Made by a program: the position numbers and the translations under genes
Assembly (NCBI RefSeq): GCF_014268655.2
Contig: NZ_JABWQX020000001.1
Location: 650,001-714,000, forward strand
Direction of reading: 5' to 3'
Length of the DNA stretch: 64,000 nt
Source of the DNA: Pseudomonas marvdashtae
GTDB lineage: Bacteria; Pseudomonadota; Gammaproteobacteria; Pseudomonadales; Pseudomonadaceae
Notes under the pieces: model-generated
Told to the model about the DNA's origin: nothing
The model's database searches: none
What the model saw: the letters and a program-made list of their open reading frames with translations, nothing else
Shown here: positions 12,678 through 21,372 of the stretch, one piece after another
Numbering within the stretch: the first letter of the stretch is position 1
Layout: the number at the start of each line of letters is the position of its first letter

Positions 12678-13942
12678 ATTCGTCCAAACCACGGATTCGT
12701 CCTACGTTGGGCTCGGTCATCGGGCGCGGTCATTTGATCGTCGCGCTGGTGGCGATCACCATGGCCAGCGTTTCCCTGACGTTGCTGGGTGTGCTTGCCT
12801 TGCGGGTCTATGCCGATCACAACTTGCACCTCATCGCCCGTTCCATCAACTACACCGTGGAAGCCGCCGTGGTGTTCGATGACGCGGCTGCCGCCACCGA
12901 AGCGCTTGCCTTGATTGCCAACACCGAAGAAGTGGCCGATGCCCAGGTGTTCAACGAGCACGGTCGACTGCTGGCCCACTGGCAGCGACCGGAAACCGGC
13001 CTGTTGTCGGAGCTGGAAATGCACATCGCCAAGGCCTTCCTGGAAAAGCCCATCAGCCTGCCCATCGTCCATCAAGGGCAGAATGTCGGCAGGATCCTGC
13101 TGGCAGGACATGGCGGCAGCCTGTTGCGTTTTCTGCTCAGCGGCCTGGCGGGGATCATTTTATGCACGGCGATCAGCGCCTGGGTCGCGCTGTTTCTGGC
13201 GCGACGTCAGTTGCGGGCGATCACCGGGCCTCTGCGCAGCCTGGCTGAAGTGGCTCACGCCGCGCGCTGCGAACGCGTCCTGGACCGTCGGGTGCCACCG
13301 GCAGACATCGCAGAGCTGGACAATCTGGGCAATGACTTCAATGCGTTGCTCGCTGAACTTGAGTCCTGGCAGACCCATTTGCAAAGCGAGAACGAAACCC
13401 TGGCCCACCAGGCCAGCCACGACAGTCTGACGGGGTTGCCGAACCGGGCGTTTTTCGAGGGCCGGCTGATCCGTGCGTTGCGTAATGCCAACAAGCTCGA
13501 CGAGCAAGTGGCCGTCCTGTACCTGGACAGTGATCGTTTCAAGGGCATCAATGACAACTTTGGGCACGCCGCCGGTGACGCGGTATTGACCGCCGTCGCG
13601 ACCCGGGTCCGAGCGCAGCTGCGCGAGGATGACCTGGTGGCGCGCCTGGGCGGTGATGAGTTCGCCGTGCTGTTGTCGCCCTTGCACAAGATCGAAGACG
13701 CCGAACGTATCGCGGAAAAAATCATCGCCAGCATGGAGATGCCAATTCAACTGCCCGGCAATGCCTCGGTCCTGACCTCCCTCAGTATCGGCATTGCCGT
13801 TTACCCAGAGCATGGCGCCACGCCCGGCGCCCTGCTCAGTGCCGCCGATGCGGCGATGTACCAGGCCAAACGCCTCGCCCGAGGCGGCCAACACACGGCG
13901 GGGTCGGAGCACTCGGTCGCGGATCTTCAAACCAGGAGCTGA
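12674..13942 (+). CDS. yfiN: YfiN (TpbB) membrane diguanylate cyclase
   Basis: Inner-membrane diguanylate cyclase of 422 residues. A first membrane helix at about 17-40 is followed by a periplasmic PAS-like sensor (about 45-145), a second helix (about 150-172), a HAMP domain and a GGDEF domain from about 245. The active site reads RLGGDEFAVLL. An RxxD inhibitory-site motif (REDD) sits five residues before GGDEF, so both catalytic and product-binding residues look intact. By family knowledge YfiR holds it off through its periplasmic domain, and YfiB relieves this. The ATG at 12674 overlaps the yfiR stop as ATGA, so repressor and enzyme are coupled. Confidence 0.93.
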   Translation: MNSSKPRIRPTLGSVIGRGHLIVALVAITMASVSLTLLGVLALRVYADHNLHLIARSINYTVEAAVVFDDAAAATEALALIANTEEVADAQVFNEHGRLLAHWQRPETGLLSELEMHIAKAFLEKPISLPIVHQGQNVGRILLAGHGGSLLRFLLSGLAGIILCTAISAWVALFLARRQLRAITGPLRSLAEVAHAARCERVLDRRVPPADIAELDNLGNDFNALLAELESWQTHLQSENETLAHQASHDSLTGLPNRAFFEGRLIRALRNANKLDEQVAVLYLDSDRFKGINDNFGHAAGDAVLTAVATRVRAQLREDDLVARLGGDEFAVLLSPLHKIEDAERIAEKIIASMEMPIQLPGNASVLTSLSIGIAVYPEHGATPGALLSAADAAMYQAKRLARGGQHTAGSEHSVADLQTRS

Positions 13943-13946
13943 ATGC

Positions 13947-14450
13947 ATGCTTTCAAATTCTCGTTTTCCTCTGCTGCGTTACGCGGCATTTTTATGCATC
14001 GCGATTTTTACCCTCACCGCATGCCAGACGGCACCGCAGAAAGGGCTTTCCCCGGCGCAAATAGCGGTCCTCAAGGAGCAGGGGTTCAAGTTGACTGACG
14101 AAGGCTGGGCCTTCGGTCTTTCCGGCAAGGTGCTGTTTGGCAGCGACGTCGAAAGCCTCAACCCGGCCAGTACCGAGATCGTCGAACGGATCGGCAAGGC
14201 ACTGCTGGGTGCAGGTATCGAGCGCGTACGCGTCGATGGCCATACCGACGCATCAGGCTCCCAGGCCTACAATGAACAATTGTCGATACGACGGGCCAAC
14301 AGTGTCGGCAAAGTCTTGATCGGCGTCGGCATGCGCGAAGAAAACGTTCAGTCGCGCGGCCTCGGCAGCAGCCAGCCAGTCGCCTCCAACGACACCGCCA
14401 ACGGTCGCACCGAGAATCGTCGCGTCGCCATCGTGGTCATCGCCGACTAG
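13947..14450 (+). CDS. yfiB: YfiB, OmpA-domain outer-membrane lipoprotein that relieves YfiR
   Basis: Lipoprotein of 167 residues, the P. aeruginosa YfiB length (168). A signal sequence ends in the lipobox LTAC at about residues 22-25. The rest is an OmpA-like peptidoglycan-binding domain: VRVDGHTDASGS followed by LSIRRANSV, with NRRVAIVV at the end. In the YfiBNR model it sequesters YfiR at the outer membrane when the envelope is stressed and so activates YfiN. The ATG at 13947 has AGGAG eight bases upstream, five bases after the yfiN stop; a longer in-frame reading from 13794 lies inside yfiN. Its TAG stop overlaps the stop of the convergent LysR gene within the sequence CTAG. Confidence 0.93.
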   Translation: MLSNSRFPLLRYAAFLCIAIFTLTACQTAPQKGLSPAQIAVLKEQGFKLTDEGWAFGLSGKVLFGSDVESLNPASTEIVERIGKALLGAGIERVRVDGHTDASGSQAYNEQLSIRRANSVGKVLIGVGMREENVQSRGLGSSQPVASNDTANGRTENRRVAIVVIAD

Positions 14451-15394
14451 TCGGCGAATACCATCTCTCGGCTGGCGCCCATCAGCAATGGCTGGTTCTG
14501 TTCGGTCACCTCGCGGATGTAATCCCACAACAGGGTAATCCGCTTGAGCTTCCTCAAATCCTCCCGGCAGTACATCCAGAACTGCCGGGTCACGGTGATT
14601 TCCTCTGGCAGTACCGGCAGCAAGCGCGGGTCTTGGGCGGCCAAAAAACACGGCAGGATTGCCAGCGACCGGCCTTGCTGTGCCGCCACGAATTGCGCGA
14701 TCACGCTGGTGCTGCGCAGATGCGCGTGCGCGCCGGGGAGCACGTTGGCCAGGTAGAGCAGCTCGGAACTGAACGCCAAATCGTCCACATAACTGATGAA
14801 CGAATGCTTGCCCAAGTCTGCCGGACGGTGAATGGGCGGGTGGTTGTCCAGGTATTGCTGGGTGGCGTAGAGCTGCAGCCGGTAGTCGCACAGTTTGCAG
14901 CATACATACGGGCCGTGTTCGGGGCGTTCCAGGGCGATGACGATGTCGGCTTCGCGCTTGGACAGGCTGATGAAGTGTGGCAGCGGCAGGATATCGACGG
15001 AAATCGCCGGATAGGCGTCGACGAAGTGGCTCAACTGCGGCGTGACGAAGAAGCTGCCGAAGCCTTCGGTACAGCCCATGCGCACATGACCGGACAGCGC
15101 CACTCCTGAACCCGACACCTGCTCGCAAGCCATGTGCAGCGTGCTTTCGATCGACTCCGCATAACCCAGCAACCGTTGGCCTTCGGCGGTCAGGATAAAA
15201 CCGTTGGTCCGGGATTTCTCAAACAGCAGCGTGCCCAGTGATGTTTCCAGCGAGCTGATGCGTCGGGACACGGTGGTGTAATCGACAGCCAGCCGTTTCG
15301 CCGCCGTGCTGGCCTTGCGGGTGCGTGCCACTTCGAGGAAAAACTTGAGGTCGTCCCAGTTCAGCGAACCCAGGGAGGTGATGTTTTTTTGCAT
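14447..15394 (-). CDS. LysR-family transcriptional regulator, divergent from mmsA
   Basis: LysR-type regulator, 315 residues from the ATG at 15394. A GTG at 15436 would add a polar 14-residue lead and lies inside a palindrome, so it is less likely. The N-terminal winged helix-turn-helix reads [20 protein letters not shown] then [12 protein letters not shown]; the substrate-binding domain covers about residues 105-300. It is transcribed away from mmsA with 139 bases between them that hold two palindromes, which suggests control of mmsAB. That is inference: P. aeruginosa MmsR belongs to the AraC family, so this would be a different regulator type. The gene converges on yfiB. Confidence 0.85.
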   Translation of the reverse strand: MQKNITSLGSLNWDDLKFFLEVARTRKASTAAKRLAVDYTTVSRRISSLETSLGTLLFEKSRTNGFILTAEGQRLLGYAESIESTLHMACEQVSGSGVALSGHVRMGCTEGFGSFFVTPQLSHFVDAYPAISVDILPLPHFISLSKREADIVIALERPEHGPYVCCKLCDYRLQLYATQQYLDNHPPIHRPADLGKHSFISYVDDLAFSSELLYLANVLPGAHAHLRSTSVIAQFVAAQQGRSLAILPCFLAAQDPRLLPVLPEEITVTRQFWMYCREDLRKLKRITLLWDYIREVTEQNQPLLMGASREMVFAD

Positions 15395-15409
15395 GATGGA
15401 CCGGTTTTT

Positions 15410-15438
15410 ATGTGCGTTCTTATTAGAAGTTTGCACAT
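15410..15438. promoter_or_regulatory. Inverted repeat in the LysR/mmsA intergenic region
   Basis: ATGTGC and GCACAT are separated by 17 bases, in the divergent promoter region just upstream of the LysR start. Position and symmetry suit a LysR-type binding site, but the sequence alone does not prove binding. Confidence 0.4.
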
Positions 15439-15462
15439 CTATACTCCAAAAACCGTCTCGTC

Positions 15463-15486
15463 ACCAAGGTGTCTGTGTACCTTGGT
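15463..15486. promoter_or_regulatory. Perfect 8-bp palindrome upstream of mmsA
   Basis: ACCAAGGT and ACCTTGGT are separated by eight bases and end 47 bases before the mmsA start. It could be an operator or a hairpin in the mmsA leader. No U-tract follows, so it is not a simple terminator. Confidence 0.45.
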
Positions 15487-15533
15487 CTTTGCTGAACCAG
15501 CGCTCTCTTATAAGAACAATCCCGGAGGCCGGC

Positions 15534-17060
15534 ATGAACGTTTCCCTTACGCCCAGCGATACCACTCTGCAAACCGTCAAGTTGTTGATCAATGGCGAGT
15601 GGGTTGAATCCCAGTCCAGCGAATGGCATGACATCGTCAACCCGGCCACCCAACAGGTGCTGGCGAGGGTCCCGTTTGCCACTGCGCCGGAAGTCGACGC
15701 TGCCATCGCCGCCGCCCAGCAAGCGTTCCAGACCTGGAAGTTGACGCCCATCGGTGCGCGGATGCGCATCATGCTCAAGCTCCAGGCGTTGATCCGTGAG
15801 CACTCCAAGCGCATCGCCGCGGTGCTCAGCGCCGAGCAGGGCAAGACCATTGCTGACGCCGAGGGCGATATTTTCCGTGGCCTGGAAGTGGTCGAGCACG
15901 CCTGTTCCATCGGCACCCTGCAAATGGGCGAGTTTGCCGAGAACGTCGCCGGTGGCGTGGACACCTACACGCTGCGCCAGCCGATCGGTGTGTGCGCGGG
16001 CATCACCCCGTTCAACTTCCCGGCAATGATCCCGCTGTGGATGTTCCCGATGGCCATCGCCTGCGGTAATACCTTCGTGCTCAAGCCGTCCGAGCAGGAT
16101 CCGCTGTCGACCATGTTGCTGGTAGAGCTGGCCATCGAGGCCGGCGTGCCGCCGGGAGTGCTCAACGTGGTGCATGGCGGCAAGGACGTGGTGGATGCGC
16201 TCTGCACCCACAAGGACATCAAGGCGGTTTCCTTCGTCGGTTCGACGGCGGTTGGCACCCATGTCTATGACTTGGCGGGCCGTCACGGCAAACGCGTGCA
16301 ATCGATGATGGGCGCCAAGAACCACGCGGTCGTGCTGCCGGATGCCAATCGCGAGCAAACCCTCAATGCCTTGGTAGGTGCCGGTTTCGGCGCGGCGGGC
16401 CAGCGCTGCATGGCGACCTCGGTCGTGGTGATGGTGGGCGCGGCCAAACAATGGTTGCCGGAACTCAAGGCCCTGGCGCAAAAACTCAAGGTCAACGCGG
16501 GCAGCGAGCCGGGTACCGACGTCGGCCCGGTGATTTCCAAGCGGGCCAAGGCGCGCATCCTCGAATTGATCGAAAGCGGCGTGCAGCAAGGCGCGAAGCT
16601 TGAACTGGACGGTCGCGACATCAGCGTACCGGGCTTCGAGCAGGGCAACTTCGTTGGCCCAACGCTGTTTTCCGGCGTGACCACCGACATGCGCATCTAC
16701 ACCGAAGAAATCTTTGGCCCGGTGCTGGTGGTGCTGGAAGTCGACACCCTGGATCAGGCGATTGCCTTGGTCAATGCCAATCCATTTGGCAACGGCACCG
16801 GCTTGTTCACCCAGAGCGGGGCGGCGGCGCGCAAGTTCCAGAGCGAAATCGACGTCGGCCAAGTGGGCATCAATATCCCGATCCCGGTGCCGGTGCCGCT
16901 CTTCAGCTTCACCGGTTCTCGCGGTTCGAAACTCGGCGACCTCGGTCCGTACGGCAAACAAGTGGTGCAGTTCTACACTCAGACCAAGACCGTTACCGCG
17001 CGCTGGTTCGATGATGACAGCGTCAACGACGGTGTGAACACCACCATCAATTTGCGTTGA
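15534..17060 (+). CDS. mmsA: CoA-acylating methylmalonate-semialdehyde dehydrogenase
   Basis: Aldehyde dehydrogenase of 508 residues (P. aeruginosa MmsA is 497). It converts methylmalonate semialdehyde to propionyl-CoA and CO2 with NAD and CoA in valine catabolism. Visible family marks are [16 protein letters not shown], the NAD-binding [23 protein letters not shown] and the catalytic-cysteine segment [11 protein letters not shown]. The C-terminus contains the MmsA pattern [18 protein letters not shown]. The ATG at 15534 follows a strong GGAGG. An in-frame reading from 15306 overlaps the LysR gene and adds unrelated residues, so I reject it. mmsB begins ten bases after the stop, so the two form one operon. 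Confidence 0.95.
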   Translation: MNVSLTPSDTTLQTVKLLINGEWVESQSSEWHDIVNPATQQVLARVPFATAPEVDAAIAAAQQAFQTWKLTPIGARMRIMLKLQALIREHSKRIAAVLSAEQGKTIADAEGDIFRGLEVVEHACSIGTLQMGEFAENVAGGVDTYTLRQPIGVCAGITPFNFPAMIPLWMFPMAIACGNTFVLKPSEQDPLSTMLLVELAIEAGVPPGVLNVVHGGKDVVDALCTHKDIKAVSFVGSTAVGTHVYDLAGRHGKRVQSMMGAKNHAVVLPDANREQTLNALVGAGFGAAGQRCMATSVVVMVGAAKQWLPELKALAQKLKVNAGSEPGTDVGPVISKRAKARILELIESGVQQGAKLELDGRDISVPGFEQGNFVGPTLFSGVTTDMRIYTEEIFGPVLVVLEVDTLDQAIALVNANPFGNGTGLFTQSGAAARKFQSEIDVGQVGINIPIPVPVPLFSFTGSRGSKLGDLGPYGKQVVQFYTQTKTVTARWFDDDSVNDGVNTTINLR

Positions 17061-17070
17061 GGAGCCGGAC

Positions 17071-17967
17071 ATGAATATCGCATTTATCGGCCTGGGCAAC
17101 ATGGGCGCGCCGATGGCGCGCAACCTGCTCAAGGCCGGCCATTCGCTGAATCTGTTCGACCTGAACCAGACCGTGCTGGCCGAGCTCGCGGCATTGGGCG
17201 GCACCATCAGCGCCTCGCCTCGTGATGCGGCGCAAGGCGCGGCGCTGGTAATTACCATGCTTCCGGCTGCCGCTCATGTGCGCAGTGTCTGGCTCGGTGA
17301 GGACGGCGTGCTCGCTGGCATCGCCGCCGGCACGCCGGCGGTGGATTGCAGCACCATCGATCCGCAAACCGCCCGCGATGTAGCGGCTGCCGCTGCCAGG
17401 CAAGGCGTGGCCATGGCCGATGCGCCTGTCTCGGGCGGCACCGGCGGCGCGGCGGCAGGCACCCTGACCTTCATGGTGGGCGCCACGCCTGAATTGTTCG
17501 CGACCTTGCAGCCTGTGCTGGGGCAAATGGGCCGCAACATCGTGCATTGTGGCGAAGTCGGCACCGGGCAGATCGCCAAGATCTGCAACAACCTGCTGCT
17601 TGGGATTTCCATGGTCGGCGTCAGCGAAGCGATGGCGCTCGGTGATGCCTTGGGGATCGACACGCAAGTGCTGGCCAGCATCATCAACAGTTCGACGGGT
17701 CGTTGCTGGAGCTCGGACACCTATAACCCATGGCCCGGCGTGATCGAGACGGCTCCGGCGGCGCGAGGTTACACCGGCGGTTTCGGCGCCGACCTGATGC
17801 TCAAGGACCTGGGCCTGGCCACCGAAGCCGCGCGACAGGCCCGTCAGCCGGTGATACTCGGCGCGGTGGCGCAGCAGTTGTATCAGGCAATGAGCCAACG
17901 GGGCGAAGGCGGGAAGGATTTTTCGGCGATTGTGAACAGCTATCGCAAGTCGCAACAGGACCTTTGA
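17071..17967 (+). CDS. mmsB: 3-hydroxyisobutyrate dehydrogenase
   Basis: Protein of 298 residues that oxidises 3-hydroxyisobutyrate to methylmalonate semialdehyde with NAD, the step before MmsA. The Rossmann motif GLGNMGAPMARNLLKAGH is at residues 7-24. The substrate-binding signature DAPVSGGTGGAAAGTL follows at about 120, and the catalytic lysine lies in GQIAKICNNLLLG. It follows mmsA by ten bases with GAGGAG in front of the ATG. A REP palindrome right after the stop may protect the mRNA end. Nothing is missing compared with the family. Confidence 0.95.
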   Translation: MNIAFIGLGNMGAPMARNLLKAGHSLNLFDLNQTVLAELAALGGTISASPRDAAQGAALVITMLPAAAHVRSVWLGEDGVLAGIAAGTPAVDCSTIDPQTARDVAAAAARQGVAMADAPVSGGTGGAAAGTLTFMVGATPELFATLQPVLGQMGRNIVHCGEVGTGQIAKICNNLLLGISMVGVSEAMALGDALGIDTQVLASIINSSTGRCWSSDTYNPWPGVIETAPAARGYTGGFGADLMLKDLGLATEAARQARQPVILGAVAQQLYQAMSQRGEGGKDFSAIVNSYRKSQQDL

Positions 17968-17981
17968 TATCGAGAGGCTTT

Positions 17982-18011
17982 TGTGGCGAGGGAGATCCCT
18001 CCCTCGCCACA
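17982..18011. repeat. REP palindrome (P. fluorescens type) after mmsB
   Basis: TGTGGCGAGGGA and TCCCTCGCCACA form a perfect 12-bp inverted repeat around GATCCC, lying between two convergent genes. The core matches the abundant P. fluorescens repetitive extragenic palindrome and recurs at 23315. Confidence 0.85.
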
Positions 18012-18035
18012 CAGGGGGCTCTCGGTTTTTTTGTT

Positions 18036-18380
18036 TCAGGCAAACACGAAATATTTGCGCACGGTCTCGACCACTTCCCAGGTGCCTTTCATGCCTGGCT
18101 CAACGACAAAAATGTCACCGGCCCGCAGGTGAATCGGCGCCATCCCGTCCGGGGTAATCACGCAGTAGCCTTCCTGGAAATGGCAGTACTCCCACTTCAC
18201 ATAATCCACACGCCATTTACCAGGTGTGCAGATCCAGGTGCCCATGATCTTGCTGCCGTCTTCGCTGGTGTAGGCATTGAGGTTGACGGTATGTGGGTCG
18301 CCTTCGAGTTTTTCCCATTTGCAGGCATCGAGTACGGGCAGCGGATGGGTGTCGCGCAGGACGGTGAGGGGGGCGGTCAT
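18036..18380 (-). CDS. Cupin-domain protein (DUF861-like)
   Basis: Small protein of 114 residues with a single cupin barrel. The pattern SKIMGTWICTPGKWRVDY, then EYCHFQEGYCVITPDG and GDIFVVEPGMKGTWEVVE, is typical of the DUF861 / EutQ-like cupins. The reaction is unknown, and such proteins often sit beside amine or sugar catabolic genes. The ATG at 18380 has GGAGCTC upstream; longer reading to 18656 enters the intergenic space and has no ribosome site. It converges on mmsB with a REP element between, and lies 97 bases downstream of a LysR gene on the same strand. No link to either is shown. Confidence 0.8.
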   Translation of the reverse strand: MTAPLTVLRDTHPLPVLDACKWEKLEGDPHTVNLNAYTSEDGSKIMGTWICTPGKWRVDYVKWEYCHFQEGYCVITPDGMAPIHLRAGDIFVVEPGMKGTWEVVETVRKYFVFA

Positions 18381-18477
18381 GTGAGCTCCGAAAGGGGCAG
18401 GAAAGAACCTGCACCCTAGCGTGGCGCGAGACCTGGCAGATGCCTGTGCTCGACACCGGGCTGTCCAGAAGCGCGCG

Positions 18478-19359
18478 TCACTCGGCCAAATGCCTGGCCA
18501 TGGCTTTGGCATACGCGGGCAAACGTTCGAAATTGCGCGCGCATAACAACAATGCCCGGTGTGCCCAGGCTTCCTGCAGCGGGACGCAATGAAACGCAGG
18601 CTCGCGCGTGCGGCGCTCAATTGCGGCGTTCGGCACGATGGCAATGCCCGCGCCATGGGCCACCATGCGGATCACCCCGTCGAAACCGTCGGCGCGAATG
18701 CGGATCTGCATGCGTGAGCCGAGGTGCAGTGCCTGCTCCTCCAGATGGATTGCCAAGGCGCTTGATGCGTTCAGGCCTACATAGTCGTGGCCGAGGGTTT
18801 CGCTGAAACTCGGCGTGCGGCCGTCAGCCAAAGGGTGTCCGGCCGGTAGGATCAAGACCAATGGATCATCGCGAAAAGGCCAGGTTTGAAGGCCGCTGGT
18901 ATCCACCGCGTCGGAAACGATGCCCAGGTCTGCCGCACCTTGGCGAAGCGCGTGGGTAATCCGGGCGCTGGGCAACTCTTGCTGATCAATGTCGAGGTTC
19001 GCATGGGCCTTGAGAAAGCTCGCCAGCAACTCCGGCAGGTATTCGGTCATGGCGCTGGTGTTGCACAACAGCCGCACTCGACCTTTGACGCCTTTGGCGT
19101 ATTCGCTCAGGTCCTGCTGCAGATGCTCGGCGTGTTGCAGCAGGACCCGGGCATGCTGGGCCAAGGCTTTGCCCGCCGGCGTCGGGGTGACGCCGCGCCG
19201 CCCGCGTTCGAGCAAGGCGATGCCCAGGGAGGCTTCCATGGCGCGGACTCGCGCACTCGCCGCCGCCAGGGATAAATGGCTGTTGGCAGCGCCGGCGGTG
19301 ATATTGCCGGTATCGAGGATGTTCAGGTAGAGCCGCAAGTCAATGAGGTCGAAGTGCAT
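18478..19359 (-). CDS. LysR-family transcriptional regulator, divergent from the TSUP gene
   Basis: LysR regulator of 293 residues. The DNA-binding part is LYLNILDTGNITAGAANSHL followed by SARVRAMEASLG and LLERGRRGVTPTPAG; the effector domain spans about 90-290. The ATG at 19359 has GGAG eight bases upstream. It is divergent from a TSUP transporter gene 86 bases away, and an 8-bp palindrome at 19369-19393 lies in between, next to its own start. Control of the transporter, and self-control, are the natural guesses but are not shown. The effector is unknown. Confidence 0.85.
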   Translation of the reverse strand: MHFDLIDLRLYLNILDTGNITAGAANSHLSLAAASARVRAMEASLGIALLERGRRGVTPTPAGKALAQHARVLLQHAEHLQQDLSEYAKGVKGRVRLLCNTSAMTEYLPELLASFLKAHANLDIDQQELPSARITHALRQGAADLGIVSDAVDTSGLQTWPFRDDPLVLILPAGHPLADGRTPSFSETLGHDYVGLNASSALAIHLEEQALHLGSRMQIRIRADGFDGVIRMVAHGAGIAIVPNAAIERRTREPAFHCVPLQEAWAHRALLLCARNFERLPAYAKAMARHLAE

Positions 19360-19368
19360 GCAAAACTC

Positions 19369-19393
19369 CAGCCTCTTGCAGGAAGAGAGGCTG
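19369..19393. promoter_or_regulatory. Inverted repeat between the LysR and TSUP genes
   Basis: CAGCCTCT and AGAGGCTG are separated by nine bases, ten bases upstream of the LysR start codon. It is a candidate LysR operator; the evidence is symmetry and position only. Confidence 0.35.
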
Positions 19394-19445
19394 CCTGAGT
19401 ATATGGCAGATTTTAAAGCAAACGCTCGCGGCGCAGGATACGCCC

Positions 19446-20210
19446 ATGAATACACTTATCGCGTTTTATCAGAACCTCGGCCCAGCGCTGTCTCTATTGG
19501 TCATTGGCACCTTCCTGCTGGCCGGCACGATCAAGGGCGTGATTGGCCTCGGGCTGCCGACCATCTCCATGGGTTTGCTCGGGCTGGCTATGGCGCCGAC
19601 GCAGGCTGCGGCGTTGCTGATCATTCCGGCGACGCTGACCAACGTTTGGCAACTGGCGTTCGGCGGGCATTTGCGAGCGCTTATCCGGCGTTTATGGCCG
19701 CTGCTGCTGGCGATTTTCATCGGCACCGGTCTCGGCACGCTGTGGATCGGCATGGTGGGCGGCGCTTGGGCGGTGCGGGCGCTCGGTGCCGCGCTGGTGT
19801 TGTATGCATTGAGTGGGCTGTTGTTGCCAACGCTGCGGGTTAACGCCAGCAGCGAACACTGGCTCGCTCCGCTCTGCGGCCTGCTGACCGGTGTGATCAC
19901 TTCGGCGACTGGCGTGTTCGTCATCCCGGCGGTGCCGTACCTGCAAGCGTTGGGCTTGAGCAAGGATGAACTGGTACAAGCCCTCGGCCTGTCATTCACC
20001 GTCTCGACACTGGCCTTGGCGACCGGCCTGCTATGGCGTGGCGCCCTGGGCGGCGGCGAGTTGAGCGCTTCGCTGCTGGCGTTGGTGCCGGCGCTGTTGG
20101 GGATGTGGCTGGGGCAATGGCTGCGCCAGCGAATCAGCGCCGTGTTGTTCAAACGGGTCTTTTTCGTCGGCCTCGGCGTGCTTGGCGGCCATCTGTTGAT
20201 CAGCGGCTAG
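19446..20210 (+). CDS. TSUP (TauE/SafE) family membrane exporter
   Basis: Membrane protein of 254 residues with about eight hydrophobic segments, the size and pattern of TauE/SafE-type permeases. Both family half-repeats are visible: FLLAGTIKGVIGLGLPTISM at about 20-40 and CGLLTGVITSATGVFVIPAV at about 141-160. The TSUP family moves small organosulfur or organic anions, and the substrate cannot be read from the sequence. Divergent from a LysR gene, which is a common arrangement. Its 3' end overlaps the convergent monooxygenase gene by 11 bases. Confidence 0.85.
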   Translation: MNTLIAFYQNLGPALSLLVIGTFLLAGTIKGVIGLGLPTISMGLLGLAMAPTQAAALLIIPATLTNVWQLAFGGHLRALIRRLWPLLLAIFIGTGLGTLWIGMVGGAWAVRALGAALVLYALSGLLLPTLRVNASSEHWLAPLCGLLTGVITSATGVFVIPAVPYLQALGLSKDELVQALGLSFTVSTLALATGLLWRGALGGGELSASLLALVPALLGMWLGQWLRQRISAVLFKRVFFVGLGVLGGHLLISG

Positions 20211-20514
20211 CCGAGGATGGACTGAGCATGTCGACGCGGCGGATATCGAAGTCGCGTTCCAGATAATCCATGCGCTGCTCAAAGAACTGCTTCATATGCG
20301 GCAAGTCCGAATGCACGTCCAGGTCGGCCTTGGACGCCCAGATCTCATAGAAGATGAACAGCGTCGGGTCCTGCTGGTCGCGCAGCATGTGGTATTCGAT
20401 GCAGCCGGGCTCGGCGCGGCTCGGTTCGACGTAGGCGCGAAATAGCGCTTCGAAGGCTTCGGCTTGTTCGGGGCGGGTCTTGGCGTACAGGATAAAACCG
20501 TGCTGCTGGCTCAT
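20200..20514 (-). CDS. Putative quinol monooxygenase (ABM domain, YgiN-like)
   Basis: Protein of 104 residues forming a single antibiotic-biosynthesis-monooxygenase (ferredoxin-like) domain. Typical positions are GFILYAKTRPEQAEAFEAL, EPGCIEYHMLRDQQDP, FIFYEIWASKADLDVH and the final HMKQFFEQR. The E. coli relative YgiN oxidises quinols without a cofactor and sits next to mdaB. Here it is transcribed away from mdaB with about 190 bases between them. The pairing supports a role in quinone redox cycling or detoxification. Start ATG at 20514 has AGGA in front. Confidence 0.8.
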   Translation of the reverse strand: MSQQHGFILYAKTRPEQAEAFEALFRAYVEPSRAEPGCIEYHMLRDQQDPTLFIFYEIWASKADLDVHSDLPHMKQFFEQRMDYLERDFDIRRVDMLSPSSASR

Positions 20515-20712
20515 GGGAGAGTCCTGGAATGACTGTTTGAGTGTATTTTACGGCAACAATCAGCGGCTCATTTTTGCGTATTGGTCAAATCAGTTTTGCC
20601 ATTGCAGTGCTTACTCCGCGCGTAAGTCCCCGATATTCTGCCGCCATCATTTTCAACCGTCCCTTCGCCACCCGCTCAACGGCGCACGCCAGGGGACCTG
20701 ATGAGGCTCTTC

Positions 20713-21303
20713 ATGAAAAAAGTCCTGCTGCTCAACGGCGGTAAACAATTCGCCCACTCAGACGGTCGCTACAACACCACTCTTCATGACACGGCGGTCA
20801 GCGTATTGGACCGCGGCGGTTTCGATGTGAAAACCACCTTCATCGACGGCGGCTACGACATCAGGGAAGAAGTCGCCAAGTTTCTCTGGGCCGACGTAAT
20901 CATCTACCAGATGCCGGGCTGGTGGATGGGCGCGCCATGGACCGTGAAGAAATACATCGACGAGGTCTTCACCGAAGGCCACGGCAGCCTCTATGCCAGC
21001 GACGGTCGCACCCGTTCCGACGCATCGCAAAAATACGGCAGCGGCGGCCTCGTGCAGGGCAAGCAATACATGCTGTCGCTGACCTGGAACGCCCCGCAAC
21101 AAGCCTTCGACGACCCGACTGATTTCTTCGAAGCCAAGGGCGTGGACGCCGTGTATTTCCCCTTTCACAAAGCCAACCAATTCCTCGGCATGACCGGGCT
21201 ACCGACGTTCCTCTGCGTGGACGTGATGAAGCGTCCCAACATCGAAGAGGATGTGGCGCGGTATGAGCGGCATTTGATTGAGGTGTTCGGCCTTTCGCGG
21301 TAA
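20713..21303 (+). CDS. mdaB: NADPH:quinone reductase MdaB
   Basis: Flavodoxin-fold quinone reductase of 196 residues (E. coli MdaB 193). It reduces quinones by two electrons with NADPH, avoiding semiquinone radicals. The diagnostic stretch QMPGWWMGAPWTVKKYID at about 66-83, then FTEGHGSLYASDGRTR and KYGSGGLVQGKQYMLSLTWN, matches MdaB closely. I start at the ATG at 20713 because MKKVLLLNGGKQFAHS aligns with the family start and GAGG lies six bases upstream; the ATG at 20701 would add four residues and also has a ribosome site. The gene is followed by a LysR gene 69 bases away on the same strand. Confidence 0.93.
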   Translation: MKKVLLLNGGKQFAHSDGRYNTTLHDTAVSVLDRGGFDVKTTFIDGGYDIREEVAKFLWADVIIYQMPGWWMGAPWTVKKYIDEVFTEGHGSLYASDGRTRSDASQKYGSGGLVQGKQYMLSLTWNAPQQAFDDPTDFFEAKGVDAVYFPFHKANQFLGMTGLPTFLCVDVMKRPNIEEDVARYERHLIEVFGLSR

Positions 21304-21372
21304 TCCGGCTAGTATCAGGCTTCACCTGAAGCAGCCTTGGCACATTGGATGTGCACCCATGAGAGGACGCCT

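Noticed and set aside
15423..17258. A 611-codon antisense frame over mmsA
   Set aside because: mmsA motifs are complete on the plus strand; the antisense product is histidine- and glutamine-rich low-complexity sequence typical of shadow frames.
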